Source of the DNA: Bermanella sp034112325
GTDB taxonomy: Bacteria; Pseudomonadota; Gammaproteobacteria; Pseudomonadales; Oceanobacteraceae
NCBI GenBank assembly: GCA_034112325.1
Contig: JAWUVO010000002.1
Coordinates: 1 to 64,000, forward strand
Direction: 5' to 3'
Length of the DNA stretch: 64,000 nucleotides
Part shown: positions 32,775 through 41,726 of the stretch, piece after piece
Numbering within the stretch: the first letter of the stretch is position 1
How the letters are laid out: every line of letters begins with the position of its first letter
Position numbers and translations under genes: made by a program
The notes under the pieces: generated by a model
What the model saw: the letters and a program-made list of their open reading frames with translations, nothing else
The model's database searches: none
What the model was told of the DNA's origin: nothing

Positions 32775-35627
32775 ATGGCTGAGTTAACCAACGGGTTGCA
32801 GGGGTTTGATAAAGCCCAGGCCAATGCCGTGGTCAAACGCTTTCTAGCCTATAACCAATATAGGTTTGATCGTACTCAAGCTGCCATGAGTGAGCGGCAG
32901 CGCGCCTTTCTAGAGGTTTTGCCTCTCCTATACCATGTTAACCATGAAAAGCTTCCAGGCTTCGTAGATCACGAATGCCCCTGTGGTGTTGCCCGTTTTA
33001 GTCCAAGTAAGGACTGTTTACGCTCGGCGGCGAGTATTTCTACCGGATTCCAGTATCAGCAGCGCCGTAACGGTCAGCCAAGAGTTAAAAGTTTATTCAT
33101 TATGGGTAGCTGTGGCTCGTTAGGGCACAACGGGGGGAGCGATTTAGACATATGGCTGTGTCATGAGTCGGATATAACCTCTGAGGGTTTAGTGCTGCTT
33201 CAGCAAAAAGCGACTGCTATAGAGCAGTGGGGTGAAACCCTGGGGTTAGAAGTTCACTTTTTTTTAATGGACGCACAAAAATTTGTGCGCGGTGAACGTA
33301 ACGAGTTGGGCCAAGAAGACTGCGGCAGTGCACAGCACCATTTGTTGTTAGATGAATTTTATCGCACCAGTATATTGGTAGCGGGTTGCTATCCGCTGTG
33401 GTGGATGGTGCCAGTAGAAAACGAAGATCTATACGAAGATTTTGTTTACCGCTTACAAAAACAGGGGTTTATTAATTCAGAAGAGGTGGTGGATTTTGGT
33501 GGCATAGGAGAAATTCCAGCAGGGGAGTTTGTGGGTGCTGGCATGTGGCAGTTGTACAAAGCCATTGCGAGTCCTTATAAATCTATTCTTAAATTGTTTT
33601 TAACCGAAGCGTATGCCAGTACCTACCCAAATACGGTGCCATTAAGTTTAGATTTAAAACGGCATATTTTTAATGAAACAAAGGCTATAGAGCTATTAGA
33701 CCCGTATTTACTGCTGCATGACCGACTTGAAAATTATTTGATTGAGCGAGATGAATTGGCTCGGGTGGAATTGGTTCGGCGCTGTATTTATTTTAAAAGT
33801 AATATTCCTATGGGTCAGGCCACGCGTCGTAAGCATTGGAAGCGCGACTTGTTGAAACCACTTATTCGCTCGTGGGGTTGGACCGATGGCCACTTATTAC
33901 ACCTAGATAATCGTGCGCAATGGCATGTTAATTTTGTGATGGAAGAGCGTAAAACGTTAGTTAACGAGTTGATACACAGTTATAAGTTTTTATCTCAGTT
34001 TGGCCGTGAATTTCAAGATGAAACCGTTTTAACGGCAGAAGACATGACTTTACTTGGGCATAAACTGTATGCCACGTTTGACCGTAAACCTGGGAAAATT
34101 GATTTTATTAATCCTGGAATCAGTAAAGATATTCAAGAAGAAAAACTCAGTTTACATCTAAACCGTCGCCATGTTCGCCGTCGAATTCCGCAGATGTCAT
34201 GGAGCTTGTTTACCGGTATTGCGCGACCAGACAGCTTGCAAAATCCCATTAAAAAATCCAGTAGTTTGATTGAGTTGCTAGCTTGGTGTCATGTGAACGA
34301 AGTGATGTCTAAAGGCACTAATGTTGTGATGTATCAGGGTCGTCAGCAAGGTAATGATTATGAATTAAAAGAAATCATTAATACCTTTTACCATATGGGA
34401 TTACCCACCAGTATCGAGCCAAACTTTAACCGTCCGCCGGTTCCAAAAAGCATTGCATTATTTATTAATGTATTTGTGGATCCCATGAGTCATTACACTC
34501 GAAAGGGCATTCATAAAATCAGTAACCGAACAGATTCTTTGGGATACAGTGCATTAAAAGAGAATTTAGTACTCACGATTGATCAGTTAATTTACAACAG
34601 TTGGCGCGAGGTTCTGGCTACTCGGTACGAAGGGCAAAATGCGTTATTGCGAGTGATTGAAGATTATCTGATGTCATACCCGCCAGATTCCAGTGAGCAC
34701 GCGCCAGAAGTGACCGTACACTGTTATTGCGTCACTCGGCCCAAGGCAATAGCTTCCCGTGTACAAACTGTCCTAGAGGAAATTAGGCATTGTTTTTATC
34801 AAAATAAAATAGGGCAGCATCGGCGTTACGTTTTACAAATAGCGGACCAGTACCATCTAATACAAATGAGCCGTGGTCGACCAATAATTTATCATTTTGA
34901 AAAAGCCAGTTTACTGTGCAAGCAACTGGCTAAGCCTCAACCGTATTACTCGCAAATATCATTAGACAGTCATGCGTTGGTGGGTACCGTGATCAAAATG
35001 GTGTGTGAAAACAGTAAGCCAGGTTACTTGCAGGTGTATTATCTAAGGCAAGAAATGCAGGCGCATGTGTACGTGATTGACGAACGTGGCTCTCTGATTC
35101 AGTGGCAAACACCCATGTATAATGAGGCGGCATTGATTAACCCAATTAATCAATTTTTACGGCAGGTTGAATATCGCCAAAATCGTCATCGCTATAAACA
35201 TTCAGAAACCCCTACTGAGCGCCCCATCGAATATTACGAAGTGGTGTTGCCATCAAAAGAAGAAAGTATGCATTTGAGACCTATTCGACCCAAAGAGGGA
35301 TTGGGTCGTGGGCGGTATTTTGATGTGCATGCGCAAGTGGATTTAGATGCACAAAATCGCCTGAGTTTTATTCTTTATTGCGAGCAAGAAGAATACAGTC
35401 ATATGGAGTACGGAGCCGATGTATACAAGGCATTGGTGAAAAAGCTTGTTAGCTTAAGGGAGCACAACAAGCCATATCCAGTTTATATTACCGACCTTGC
35501 CATAGCAGATCGATTGCATAACCGGAATCCCAAGCAAGTACTGCAAACGGCAAGCTACCTAGACTACAAACACAAGCTTGAAAAACGCCTTAACGCGACC
35601 TTGGTAGAACTATATCCCACTGTCTAA
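32775..35627 (+). CDS. cyaA: Class I adenylate cyclase
   Basis: Makes cyclic AMP from ATP for CRP-dependent regulation. The N-terminal catalytic half shows the nucleotidyltransferase signature MGSCGSLGHNGGSDLDIWLCH near residue 110, with the GS and DxD elements. The C-terminal half is the regulatory region of class I enzymes. At 950 residues it is about 100 longer than the E. coli enzyme and close to Pseudomonas CyaA. The frataxin gene cyaY, often opposite cyaA, is not here. Confidence 0.96.
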   Translation: MAELTNGLQGFDKAQANAVVKRFLAYNQYRFDRTQAAMSERQRAFLEVLPLLYHVNHEKLPGFVDHECPCGVARFSPSKDCLRSAASISTGFQYQQRRNGQPRVKSLFIMGSCGSLGHNGGSDLDIWLCHESDITSEGLVLLQQKATAIEQWGETLGLEVHFFLMDAQKFVRGERNELGQEDCGSAQHHLLLDEFYRTSILVAGCYPLWWMVPVENEDLYEDFVYRLQKQGFINSEEVVDFGGIGEIPAGEFVGAGMWQLYKAIASPYKSILKLFLTEAYASTYPNTVPLSLDLKRHIFNETKAIELLDPYLLLHDRLENYLIERDELARVELVRRCIYFKSNIPMGQATRRKHWKRDLLKPLIRSWGWTDGHLLHLDNRAQWHVNFVMEERKTLVNELIHSYKFLSQFGREFQDETVLTAEDMTLLGHKLYATFDRKPGKIDFINPGISKDIQEEKLSLHLNRRHVRRRIPQMSWSLFTGIARPDSLQNPIKKSSSLIELLAWCHVNEVMSKGTNVVMYQGRQQGNDYELKEIINTFYHMGLPTSIEPNFNRPPVPKSIALFINVFVDPMSHYTRKGIHKISNRTDSLGYSALKENLVLTIDQLIYNSWREVLATRYEGQNALLRVIEDYLMSYPPDSSEHAPEVTVHCYCVTRPKAIASRVQTVLEEIRHCFYQNKIGQHRRYVLQIADQYHLIQMSRGRPIIYHFEKASLLCKQLAKPQPYYSQISLDSHALVGTVIKMVCENSKPGYLQVYYLRQEMQAHVYVIDERGSLIQWQTPMYNEAALINPINQFLRQVEYRQNRHRYKHSETPTERPIEYYEVVLPSKEESMHLRPIRPKEGLGRGRYFDVHAQVDLDAQNRLSFILYCEQEEYSHMEYGADVYKALVKKLVSLREHNKPYPVYITDLAIADRLHNRNPKQVLQTASYLDYKHKLEKRLNATLVELYPTV

Positions 35628-35797
35628 TTTCTCGCTTAATTGATCGATCAAAGGCTCATCAGCACTGAATGCTATTCAGTTGCCTGATCGAATGCCTTAT
35701 TTTCCTCTCAGAATCCCGTGATATCAGTGGTTTGCGGGTATTCAGCGGAGCTGTAAAGCCCTATAATTCTACGTCCAAATTTTATTAGGTCCGAAAC

Positions 35798-35953
35798 ATG
35801 CGTTACGGCATCATTCTGCTTATCTTGATGGCATCGGGATGTGGGCAAAAAGGGGCGCTTTACTTGCCCAATGAAAAACCACAGCAATCAGTATCGGCTG
35901 ATAGCCGTATTTCTGTGGCCCCCGTAAATGCAAAGGACAGCAAAAAACCGTAA
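35798..35953 (+). CDS. lptM: LptM (YifL) lipoprotein
   Basis: A 51-residue lipoprotein with a signal sequence and lipobox MASGC (Cys15), followed by the hallmark GQKGALYLP, close to the GLKGPLYFP of E. coli LptM. LptM assists disulfide maturation of the LPS translocon LptDE in the outer membrane. Its position directly upstream of lysA-dapF is the classic one, which supports the call despite its small size. Confidence 0.92.
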   Translation: MRYGIILLILMASGCGQKGALYLPNEKPQQSVSADSRISVAPVNAKDSKKP

Positions 35954-36008
35954 TAACCCGAATGGGTGAATGCGATTTTGTGTATAGACAGTTTTAGAGA
36001 ATTAGAAA

Positions 36009-37262
36009 ATGACAGATGTATTTCAACATATCGATGGCGAGCTATTTGCTGAAAATGTAGCCGTGAGTGACTTGGCTGATAAATTTGGTACGCCTTTGTA
36101 CGTCTATTCACGTAAAGCTTTTACCGATCACTACATGGCATATGCCAATGCATTTGCAGGGCAAGATGCCTTGGTATGTTATGCCATTAAAGCCAACAGT
36201 AATATTGCAGTACTAAACGTGCTGGCTAAGTTGGGCTCGGGTTTTGATATTGTATCGGTTGGTGAATTAGAGCGTGTTTTAAAAGCGGGGGGCGACCCAA
36301 GTAAGGTGGTTTTTTCTGGTGTTGCAAAAACAGCTGATGAAATGCGCAGAGCCTTAGCGGTAGGCGTACATTGTTTTAATGTTGAAAGCGCTGCTGAATT
36401 AGAACGTTTAAATGACGTAGCTGTAGAAATGGGTTTGAAAGCACCAGTATCACTTCGTGTTAACCCTGATGTAGATGCGCAAACCCATCCGTATATTTCT
36501 ACCGGACTAAAAGAAAACAAATTTGGTGTAGACATAGATGTAGCAAAAGAAGTGTATGCACGAGCGCAAGCGTTACCCGGTTTAGAAATTAAAGGGGTCG
36601 ATTGCCATATTGGTTCACAGCTTACACAGCTAGACCCATACCTAGATGCGCTAGATCGCGTACTGGCTTTGGTTGATGCGTTAAAAGAACAAGGTATCGA
36701 GCTAGAGCATATTGATCTAGGCGGTGGTTTAGGCGTAACGTACGATGATGAAGTGCCACCAACACCACAAGATTTTGCAGATGCGATTTTACCAAAGCTG
36801 GAAGGTCGCAACTTAAAAATCGTGATGGAACCGGGCCGTTCTATTGCAGCTAATGCCGGTATCTTTGTCACACAAGTTGAATTCTTAAAAAGTAATGGCG
36901 ATAAAAACTTTGCCATTATTGATGGCGGTATGAACGATTTGATTCGTCCTTCGTTATACAGTGCTTGGCAGCGTATTGTAGAAGTGCAGCCGCGCAGCAA
37001 TACTGAGAAAAAAGTATACGACGTAGTAGGCCCTGTGTGTGAAACGGGTGACTTTTTAGGCAAAGATCGCGAGCTAGCATTAATGCCTGGTGATTTGTTA
37101 GCAGTAAAAAGCTCGGGTGCTTACGGATTCGTAATGGCGTCAAATTACAATACACGAAACAAGCCTGCCGAAATTATGGTTGATGGGGATCAAGTACATT
37201 TGATTCGTCGTCGTGAAACCATTGCAGAGCAATTAAACGCTGAAAGTATTATTACTGAATAA
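36009..37262 (+). CDS. lysA: Diaminopimelate decarboxylase
   Basis: PLP enzyme producing lysine from meso-diaminopimelate. The 417 residues have PLP-binding Lys61 in CYAIKANSN, HIGSQL near 200, the glycine loop DLGGGLGVTY near 238, EPGRSI near 278, and the active-site CETGDFLG near 346. It is followed after 26 bases by dapF, which makes its substrate. Confidence 0.96.
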   Translation: MTDVFQHIDGELFAENVAVSDLADKFGTPLYVYSRKAFTDHYMAYANAFAGQDALVCYAIKANSNIAVLNVLAKLGSGFDIVSVGELERVLKAGGDPSKVVFSGVAKTADEMRRALAVGVHCFNVESAAELERLNDVAVEMGLKAPVSLRVNPDVDAQTHPYISTGLKENKFGVDIDVAKEVYARAQALPGLEIKGVDCHIGSQLTQLDPYLDALDRVLALVDALKEQGIELEHIDLGGGLGVTYDDEVPPTPQDFADAILPKLEGRNLKIVMEPGRSIAANAGIFVTQVEFLKSNGDKNFAIIDGGMNDLIRPSLYSAWQRIVEVQPRSNTEKKVYDVVGPVCETGDFLGKDRELALMPGDLLAVKSSGAYGFVMASNYNTRNKPAEIMVDGDQVHLIRRRETIAEQLNAESIITE

Positions 37263-37288
37263 AACTGTGAATGAGTTAGGTGAACACT

Positions 37289-38128
37289 ATGTTATTACGT
37301 TTTAGCAAAATGCATGGATTGGGTAACGACTTTATGGTCGTAGACTTAGTAACGCAGCATTTTGCTTTTCGCCCTGAGCTTGTTCGCCAATTAAGTGACC
37401 GTCAATTTGGAATTGGGTTTGATCAGTTGTTGATTGTTGAAACACCTAGTAATCCTGATGTGGATTTTCGTTACCGTATTTTTAATGCCGACGGCAGTGA
37501 AGTTGAGCAGTGCGGAAATGGCGCACGTTGTTTTGCGCGCTTTGTACACGACGCACGCTTAACCGCTAAAAACCCAATTAAAGTAGAAACCAAGTCTGGC
37601 ATTATTGAGCTGAAACTTGAAAACAATGATGACGTAGTGGTAAACATGGGCGCGCCTAAATTTGACCCTTCAGCTTTGCCATTTACCGCTGATATCCAAA
37701 GTGATAAATACAGCATTACCGTGCCGTTAAATGAAGGCGGTTATGATTGCGAAATTGGCGCAGTTTCTATGGGCAATCCTCACGCGGTTATGGTGGTTGA
37801 TGATTTGCAAAGTGAAATGATCAATCAATTGGGTCCACAAATTGAAAAGCACGACGATTTTCCAAAACGAGTGAATGCTGGTTTTATGCAGATTAAAGAC
37901 CGTGGCGAAATGGACTTACGAGTTTACGAGCGTGGTGCTGGCTGGACATCTGCCTGCGGAACTGGCGCTTGTGCTGCTATGGTCACCGCCCATAAATGGG
38001 GTTTGGTAGATGACGAAGTTAAAGTGAATCTACCTGGTGGCAGCTTGACCATTACATGGGATGGGCAGGGCGATGTTATTATGACGGGGCCCACGGCTAA
38101 AGTTTATGAAGGCCGTATTCAAGTCTGA
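37289..38128 (+). CDS. dapF: Diaminopimelate epimerase
   Basis: Interconverts LL- and meso-diaminopimelate for lysine and peptidoglycan synthesis. The two catalytic cysteines are Cys75 in QCGNGARC and the one in SACGTGACA near 220. The ATG at 37289 is chosen (279 residues, MLLRFSKMHGLGNDF) because AGGTGA lies five bases before it; a GTG at 37280 is in frame but overlaps that site. Confidence 0.96.
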   Translation: MLLRFSKMHGLGNDFMVVDLVTQHFAFRPELVRQLSDRQFGIGFDQLLIVETPSNPDVDFRYRIFNADGSEVEQCGNGARCFARFVHDARLTAKNPIKVETKSGIIELKLENNDDVVVNMGAPKFDPSALPFTADIQSDKYSITVPLNEGGYDCEIGAVSMGNPHAVMVVDDLQSEMINQLGPQIEKHDDFPKRVNAGFMQIKDRGEMDLRVYERGAGWTSACGTGACAAMVTAHKWGLVDDEVKVNLPGGSLTITWDGQGDVIMTGPTAKVYEGRIQV

Positions 38129-38244
38129 GCGCAATAACTTTGCCTACTTAGGTGTTCGTTATTACTGCCCAGTGTAGAACCAAAAAATAATTAAAAGAAA
38201 GTGGCGTTTACTTAAGCGCACTTCATTAAAGATAAGGCTTTAAA

Positions 38245-38895
38245 ATGGAACAGGACAAAAATCAGCTTAATGAGCGCGAAGTGGCTGCATTTTTGAAGAA
38301 GAATCCTGACTTCTTCCGTAAATTTCCCGATGTGATTCATGAAATAGAAGTACCCCATGATACTGGCGGTGCTATTTCATTGGTTGAACATCAATCTAAA
38401 ATATTACGTGAAAGAAATACTGAACTGCACGAACGCTTAAAGCAGTTGGTTGAAAATGCTCGCCGTAATGATCGTTTGTTTGAGCAAACTCGTCGCTTAA
38501 CATTGGATTTACTAGATGCAAAATCCATTGAAGAAGTTGAGCAAGCCTTACAAGAAAGTATGAACCTAGTGTACGGTGTTGATTATGCTTGCATTACATT
38601 ATTTGTACCGGCAATGAACATGCAGGCGGTGACTGAGGTTGAAATGCAAGATCAGATGGTTAGACACTTTGGCCGCAAGCAAGCCATAGTGGGCCAGTTG
38701 TCTGATGATCAAATGGAGTTGTTTTTTCACCCCAATTCTAAAGTGGGTTCAATGGCGGCATGCTTATTGAAAAATGATTTAGGCATTTTATCGCTGGGTC
38801 ATAAAGAAGATGAATATTTCAAATCCAATATGGATACCTTATTTTTAGATTACGTGGCGGAAATTGTAAGCCGTCGACTAGATATATTATTGTAA
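38245..38895 (+). CDS. DUF484 (YigA-type) GAF-like protein
   Basis: A 216-residue cytoplasmic protein. The N-terminus LNEREVAAFLKKNPDFFRKFPD is diagnostic of DUF484, followed by a coiled-coil segment (about 50-75) and a GAF-like domain. The function is not established. It normally sits between dapF and xerC. Here the next gene, 32 bases on, is the HAD phosphatase, so xerC is missing from its usual place. Confidence 0.9.
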   Translation: MEQDKNQLNEREVAAFLKKNPDFFRKFPDVIHEIEVPHDTGGAISLVEHQSKILRERNTELHERLKQLVENARRNDRLFEQTRRLTLDLLDAKSIEEVEQALQESMNLVYGVDYACITLFVPAMNMQAVTEVEMQDQMVRHFGRKQAIVGQLSDDQMELFFHPNSKVGSMAACLLKNDLGILSLGHKEDEYFKSNMDTLFLDYVAEIVSRRLDILL

Positions 38896-38927
38896 AGCTG
38901 TATTGATATATTGATTGGGTTAAAGAT

Positions 38928-39650
38928 ATGAAAAAAAATATGCCCTTCGATTTATCCCATATTCGTGTTTTAAGTTTCGATTTAGACGATACATTATGGG
39001 ATGGTCATGCTGTTATTATACAAGCTGAAAAAGCCATGCATGATTGGATGGCACAACACACACCAAAAGTATTTGCAGCTTTCTCGAAAGAAACGTTACG
39101 CGATCATAAGTTTCAGTTTATTAAGCGTAACCCCCATCTTATTAATAAAATCAGCGTTGCTAGGCAAGCATATCTATCAGAGCTGTTTTCGCAGCTTCAG
39201 TATCATGATCATCAACAAAAGTCAGAAGATTGCTTTCAGGCATTTTACAAAGCGCGCCAACAGGTTTCATTATTTGATGGAATCCCCGAGGCGCTGTCGG
39301 CTTTGAAGCAGCATTACCAGTTAATCGCCATTACTAATGGCAATGCCGATATTCAATTAACAGGACTAAGTGATTATTTTGAATTTTCATTAAATGCAGA
39401 AGATTTTGAAAAACCAAAACCTCATGGGGCTATCTTTAAACAGGCATTACAGCAGATAGGCGTGAGCCCAGAGCAATGTTTGCATATTGGGGATCACCCC
39501 GAGCATGACATGCTGGGAGCTTATGATATGGGTATGAAAACCTGCTGGCTAAAGGATGGTACGCGTGAATGGAACCAAGATTTTACCGCCCATTTAGAGA
39601 TTGCTCATATTTCTGATTTATTACCTATTCTAACATCAAATATAGAATAG
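38928..39650 (+). CDS. yigB: HAD-superfamily phosphatase, YigB-like
   Basis: Haloacid dehalogenase-type hydrolase; E. coli YigB dephosphorylates FMN. The catalytic motif is SFDLDDTLWD (Asp18 and Asp20 region). Motif II is AITNGN near 137, the Lys lies in EDFEKPKPHGAIF, and motif III/IV is HIGDHPEHDMLGA near 187. The 240-residue length fits. The assignment to YigB rests on context (lysA-dapF-DUF484 upstream) as much as on sequence. Confidence 0.85.
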   Translation: MKKNMPFDLSHIRVLSFDLDDTLWDGHAVIIQAEKAMHDWMAQHTPKVFAAFSKETLRDHKFQFIKRNPHLINKISVARQAYLSELFSQLQYHDHQQKSEDCFQAFYKARQQVSLFDGIPEALSALKQHYQLIAITNGNADIQLTGLSDYFEFSLNAEDFEKPKPHGAIFKQALQQIGVSPEQCLHIGDHPEHDMLGAYDMGMKTCWLKDGTREWNQDFTAHLEIAHISDLLPILTSNIE

Positions 39651-39678
39651 ATTGTTTTTGAATATGAAGGTTATATTT

Positions 39679-39710
39679 AAAACCGAATAGAGAACCTCAT
39701 TCGTTTTTTT
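39679..39710 (+). terminator. Terminator after yigB
   Basis: AAAACCGAAT pairs with ATTCGTTTT, with one bulged C, around AGAGAACCTC, followed by a run of T. Confidence 0.7.
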
Positions 39711-40494
39711 ATATCTTGGTTTTTTTAGAGATCCCTTCAAATTCATCGTATTTGTATTCAGTATCAAAACTACCATTAAGATCCGAGTCATATTTAGCCG
39801 AGACTAATTTATTAAGTTTATAGTACTGTACTTTAACGGGTGTTTTTATTTCAGGAGAATAGATTTCAATCTTATATAAAACACCATAGCTTAAATACAT
39901 TTTATAATCAGGGGAGCCATCTCCATTTGTATCAGATTGATAATAATAAGTATTTCCTCTTCTGAATTTATTACTTGATTCGAATACACCATCAAAATCG
40001 TCATCACTCTTTGATTTTGAAAGTATACCTCTGAAGTTATAGTCGTAAATATGGTCTATGTCTCCATCAAAATTTCGATCGATCTCTGTTTTCGAAAGAA
40101 GATTATTTTTGAATGTCCATATTTCATCATTTATTCCATCTTGGTTATGATCAATTCCGCTGGTGTATGTAGGTGTGCTTGTTACCCAAAATGTAAGACC
40201 TATACCAATTATCAATCCGATGATAGCGCCCGAGAAAAATCCTGATGTTTTCGTCTTCTCATTTTTAGAAGTATCTGTAGAGGGCTGCTTGGATTCCCAT
40301 TCATCTATGATTTTTCGTGCTGCATCATAATTATTTTCATCAACAGTAATCTGGATAAAGCCTTGAGGCTGTATGTCTCCAACACCGCCTTGTAAATATT
40401 CACCATTGATATTGGATTGAATTCCTCTTTGCTCCAGTAATCCTGAAATCATATGGGCTTCAATAGTATTTTCAGCTTCAAATATATTTTTCAT
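39709..40494 (-). CDS. DUF2007 domain, membrane helix and five calcium-binding-like repeats
   Basis: Residues 1-68 match DUF2007 (MKNIFEAENTIEAHMISGLLEQRGI ... DAARKIIDEW with a GVGDIQ loop), a small putative signal-transducing domain. A membrane helix follows (about 85-106). The C-terminal part carries five acidic loops of the D-x-[DN]-x-[DN]-G-x-x-D type: DHNQDGIND, DRNFDGDID, DDDFDGVFE, DTNGDGSPD and DSDLNGSFD. These resemble thrombospondin type 3 or EF-hand-like calcium loops. The repeats should face the periplasm. It may sense or bind calcium at the envelope; this is inference. It has lower GC than its neighbours. Confidence 0.75.
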   Translation of the reverse strand: MKNIFEAENTIEAHMISGLLEQRGIQSNINGEYLQGGVGDIQPQGFIQITVDENNYDAARKIIDEWESKQPSTDTSKNEKTKTSGFFSGAIIGLIIGIGLTFWVTSTPTYTSGIDHNQDGINDEIWTFKNNLLSKTEIDRNFDGDIDHIYDYNFRGILSKSKSDDDFDGVFESSNKFRRGNTYYYQSDTNGDGSPDYKMYLSYGVLYKIEIYSPEIKTPVKVQYYKLNKLVSAKYDSDLNGSFDTEYKYDEFEGISKKTKI

Positions 40495-40846
40495 TACTAT
40501 CCATGTTAAAAATTATTTCTTCTGAGGTAGGTAATAGTGAGTTAGAGTACTATTTCACGATCATATTTTATATTAAATTTATGAGTGAGATAGGAGGATT
40601 AACTTTACATTATCTTATGGGATATTAGGAAAAAGCAACGTAATACTGAAAGAATTAAATTATCTACTCATCTAAAAATACGTGTGTAGTATCGGTAAAA
40701 GGTAATTAATTCCACACTTCTGGTATGACATATTGAGAATCGTCATCTACAGATCTTTATGTGTAAGCCAGATAAGTATAAATTGAAATTGCTATTAGTA
40801 TGTAAGAAACGTCCTGCTCATCCTGATATAAGTGTAAGTTTAAATG
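40495..40846. other. AT-rich intergenic region
   Basis: About 350 bases of strongly AT-rich sequence between the elyC stop and the DUF2007 gene start. I see no ORF with a ribosome-binding site, RNA fold or repeat beyond what composition explains. Confidence 0.45.
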
Positions 40847-41605
40847 CTACTTGGTCATTATTATCCATTGCCAAATACTTCCAAGAGCTTCATAAAAAGC
40901 TCGTTCACTTTTTAGTAATCCTTCAGAATTAAATTTCCAATCAGAGTTCTGCACTCTTGGTGTTAGATGATTTGTAGGTGCTGCAATTGCATGTATATGA
41001 TTATTTTCAAAATAGGATAATGCTCTTGGCATATGACTGGCACTTGTTACTAAAGCAACCTTTGAGTTTTTCACGATTTTTTTAGCTTTTATGGCTTCTT
41101 CTTGGGTATCTTTTGGGTTGGGCATTTTGATAATACGTGCGGGATCGGTTCCTAATAAAATTGCGACTTCGGCATAAACCTCCGCACAGCTTTTACTTGC
41201 ACCGCCATCGTAGCCGCTAACAATTAGCTTGCTATTAGGTTGTGTCTTCAGGATGCGCAGGCCTTCTAATAAACGCTCTAATGCTGTATTGGATAAATGT
41301 GTGATAACGGGCATATGACTATCGGCATTAACTTGATTGCCTAAAACCAATACATAATCCACGTTTTGTGTCGTATCAAAAATAGGAAATTGATACTCAA
41401 TAGGATGAAGTAATAAATTAGATGTGGGGTTCCAGCTTAATAAAACTAATAAGAGCAAACCGAAAGTGCTTAACGATTTACCAAGTGTTTTATGTTTATC
41501 TAACCAAAGTAAAATAAGCCCTGAAGAGATTAACAGAACACAGATGCTAAGAGGCAGTAACCAAAATCCAATTAGTTTCTTTAAAGCGAATCCAAATTCA
41601 ACCAC
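40847..41605 (-). CDS. elyC: Envelope biogenesis factor ElyC (YdcF/DUF218 family)
   Basis: Inner-membrane protein required for peptidoglycan assembly at low temperature in E. coli. Two N-terminal membrane helices (about 10-32 and 38-57) precede the DUF218 domain with DYVLVLGNQV near residue 82, KLIVSGYDGGASKSCAEVYAEVA near 125, and LVTSASHMPRAL near 185. The C-terminus, with EALGSIWQW, closely resembles E. coli ElyC. The 252-residue length fits. Confidence 0.88.
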   Translation of the reverse strand: MVEFGFALKKLIGFWLLPLSICVLLISSGLILLWLDKHKTLGKSLSTFGLLLLVLLSWNPTSNLLLHPIEYQFPIFDTTQNVDYVLVLGNQVNADSHMPVITHLSNTALERLLEGLRILKTQPNSKLIVSGYDGGASKSCAEVYAEVAILLGTDPARIIKMPNPKDTQEEAIKAKKIVKNSKVALVTSASHMPRALSYFENNHIHAIAAPTNHLTPRVQNSDWKFNSEGLLKSERAFYEALGSIWQWIIMTK

Positions 41606-41635
41606 GGCATACTCTATTTAAAAATTGTAAATTTG

Positions 41636-41663
41636 AAAAAGGCTTGATTTAGTCGAGCCTTTA
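41636..41663 (-). terminator. Terminator after ggt
   Basis: On the minus strand AAAGGCTCGA pairs with TCAAGCCTTT (one G-U pair) around CTAAA, followed by a short U run. It lies between ggt and elyC. Confidence 0.75.
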
Positions 41664-41726
41664 AAACTTTGAGTGGTTTATCTAAGGTGTGGGATTTGGC
41701 CTACTCAAGCACGGCTATAATAAAAG

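Noticed and set aside
36179..37063. A 294-codon frame antisense to lysA
   Set aside because: Low-complexity Ser/Thr-rich product typical of the complement of a real gene; lysA has intact catalytic motifs.
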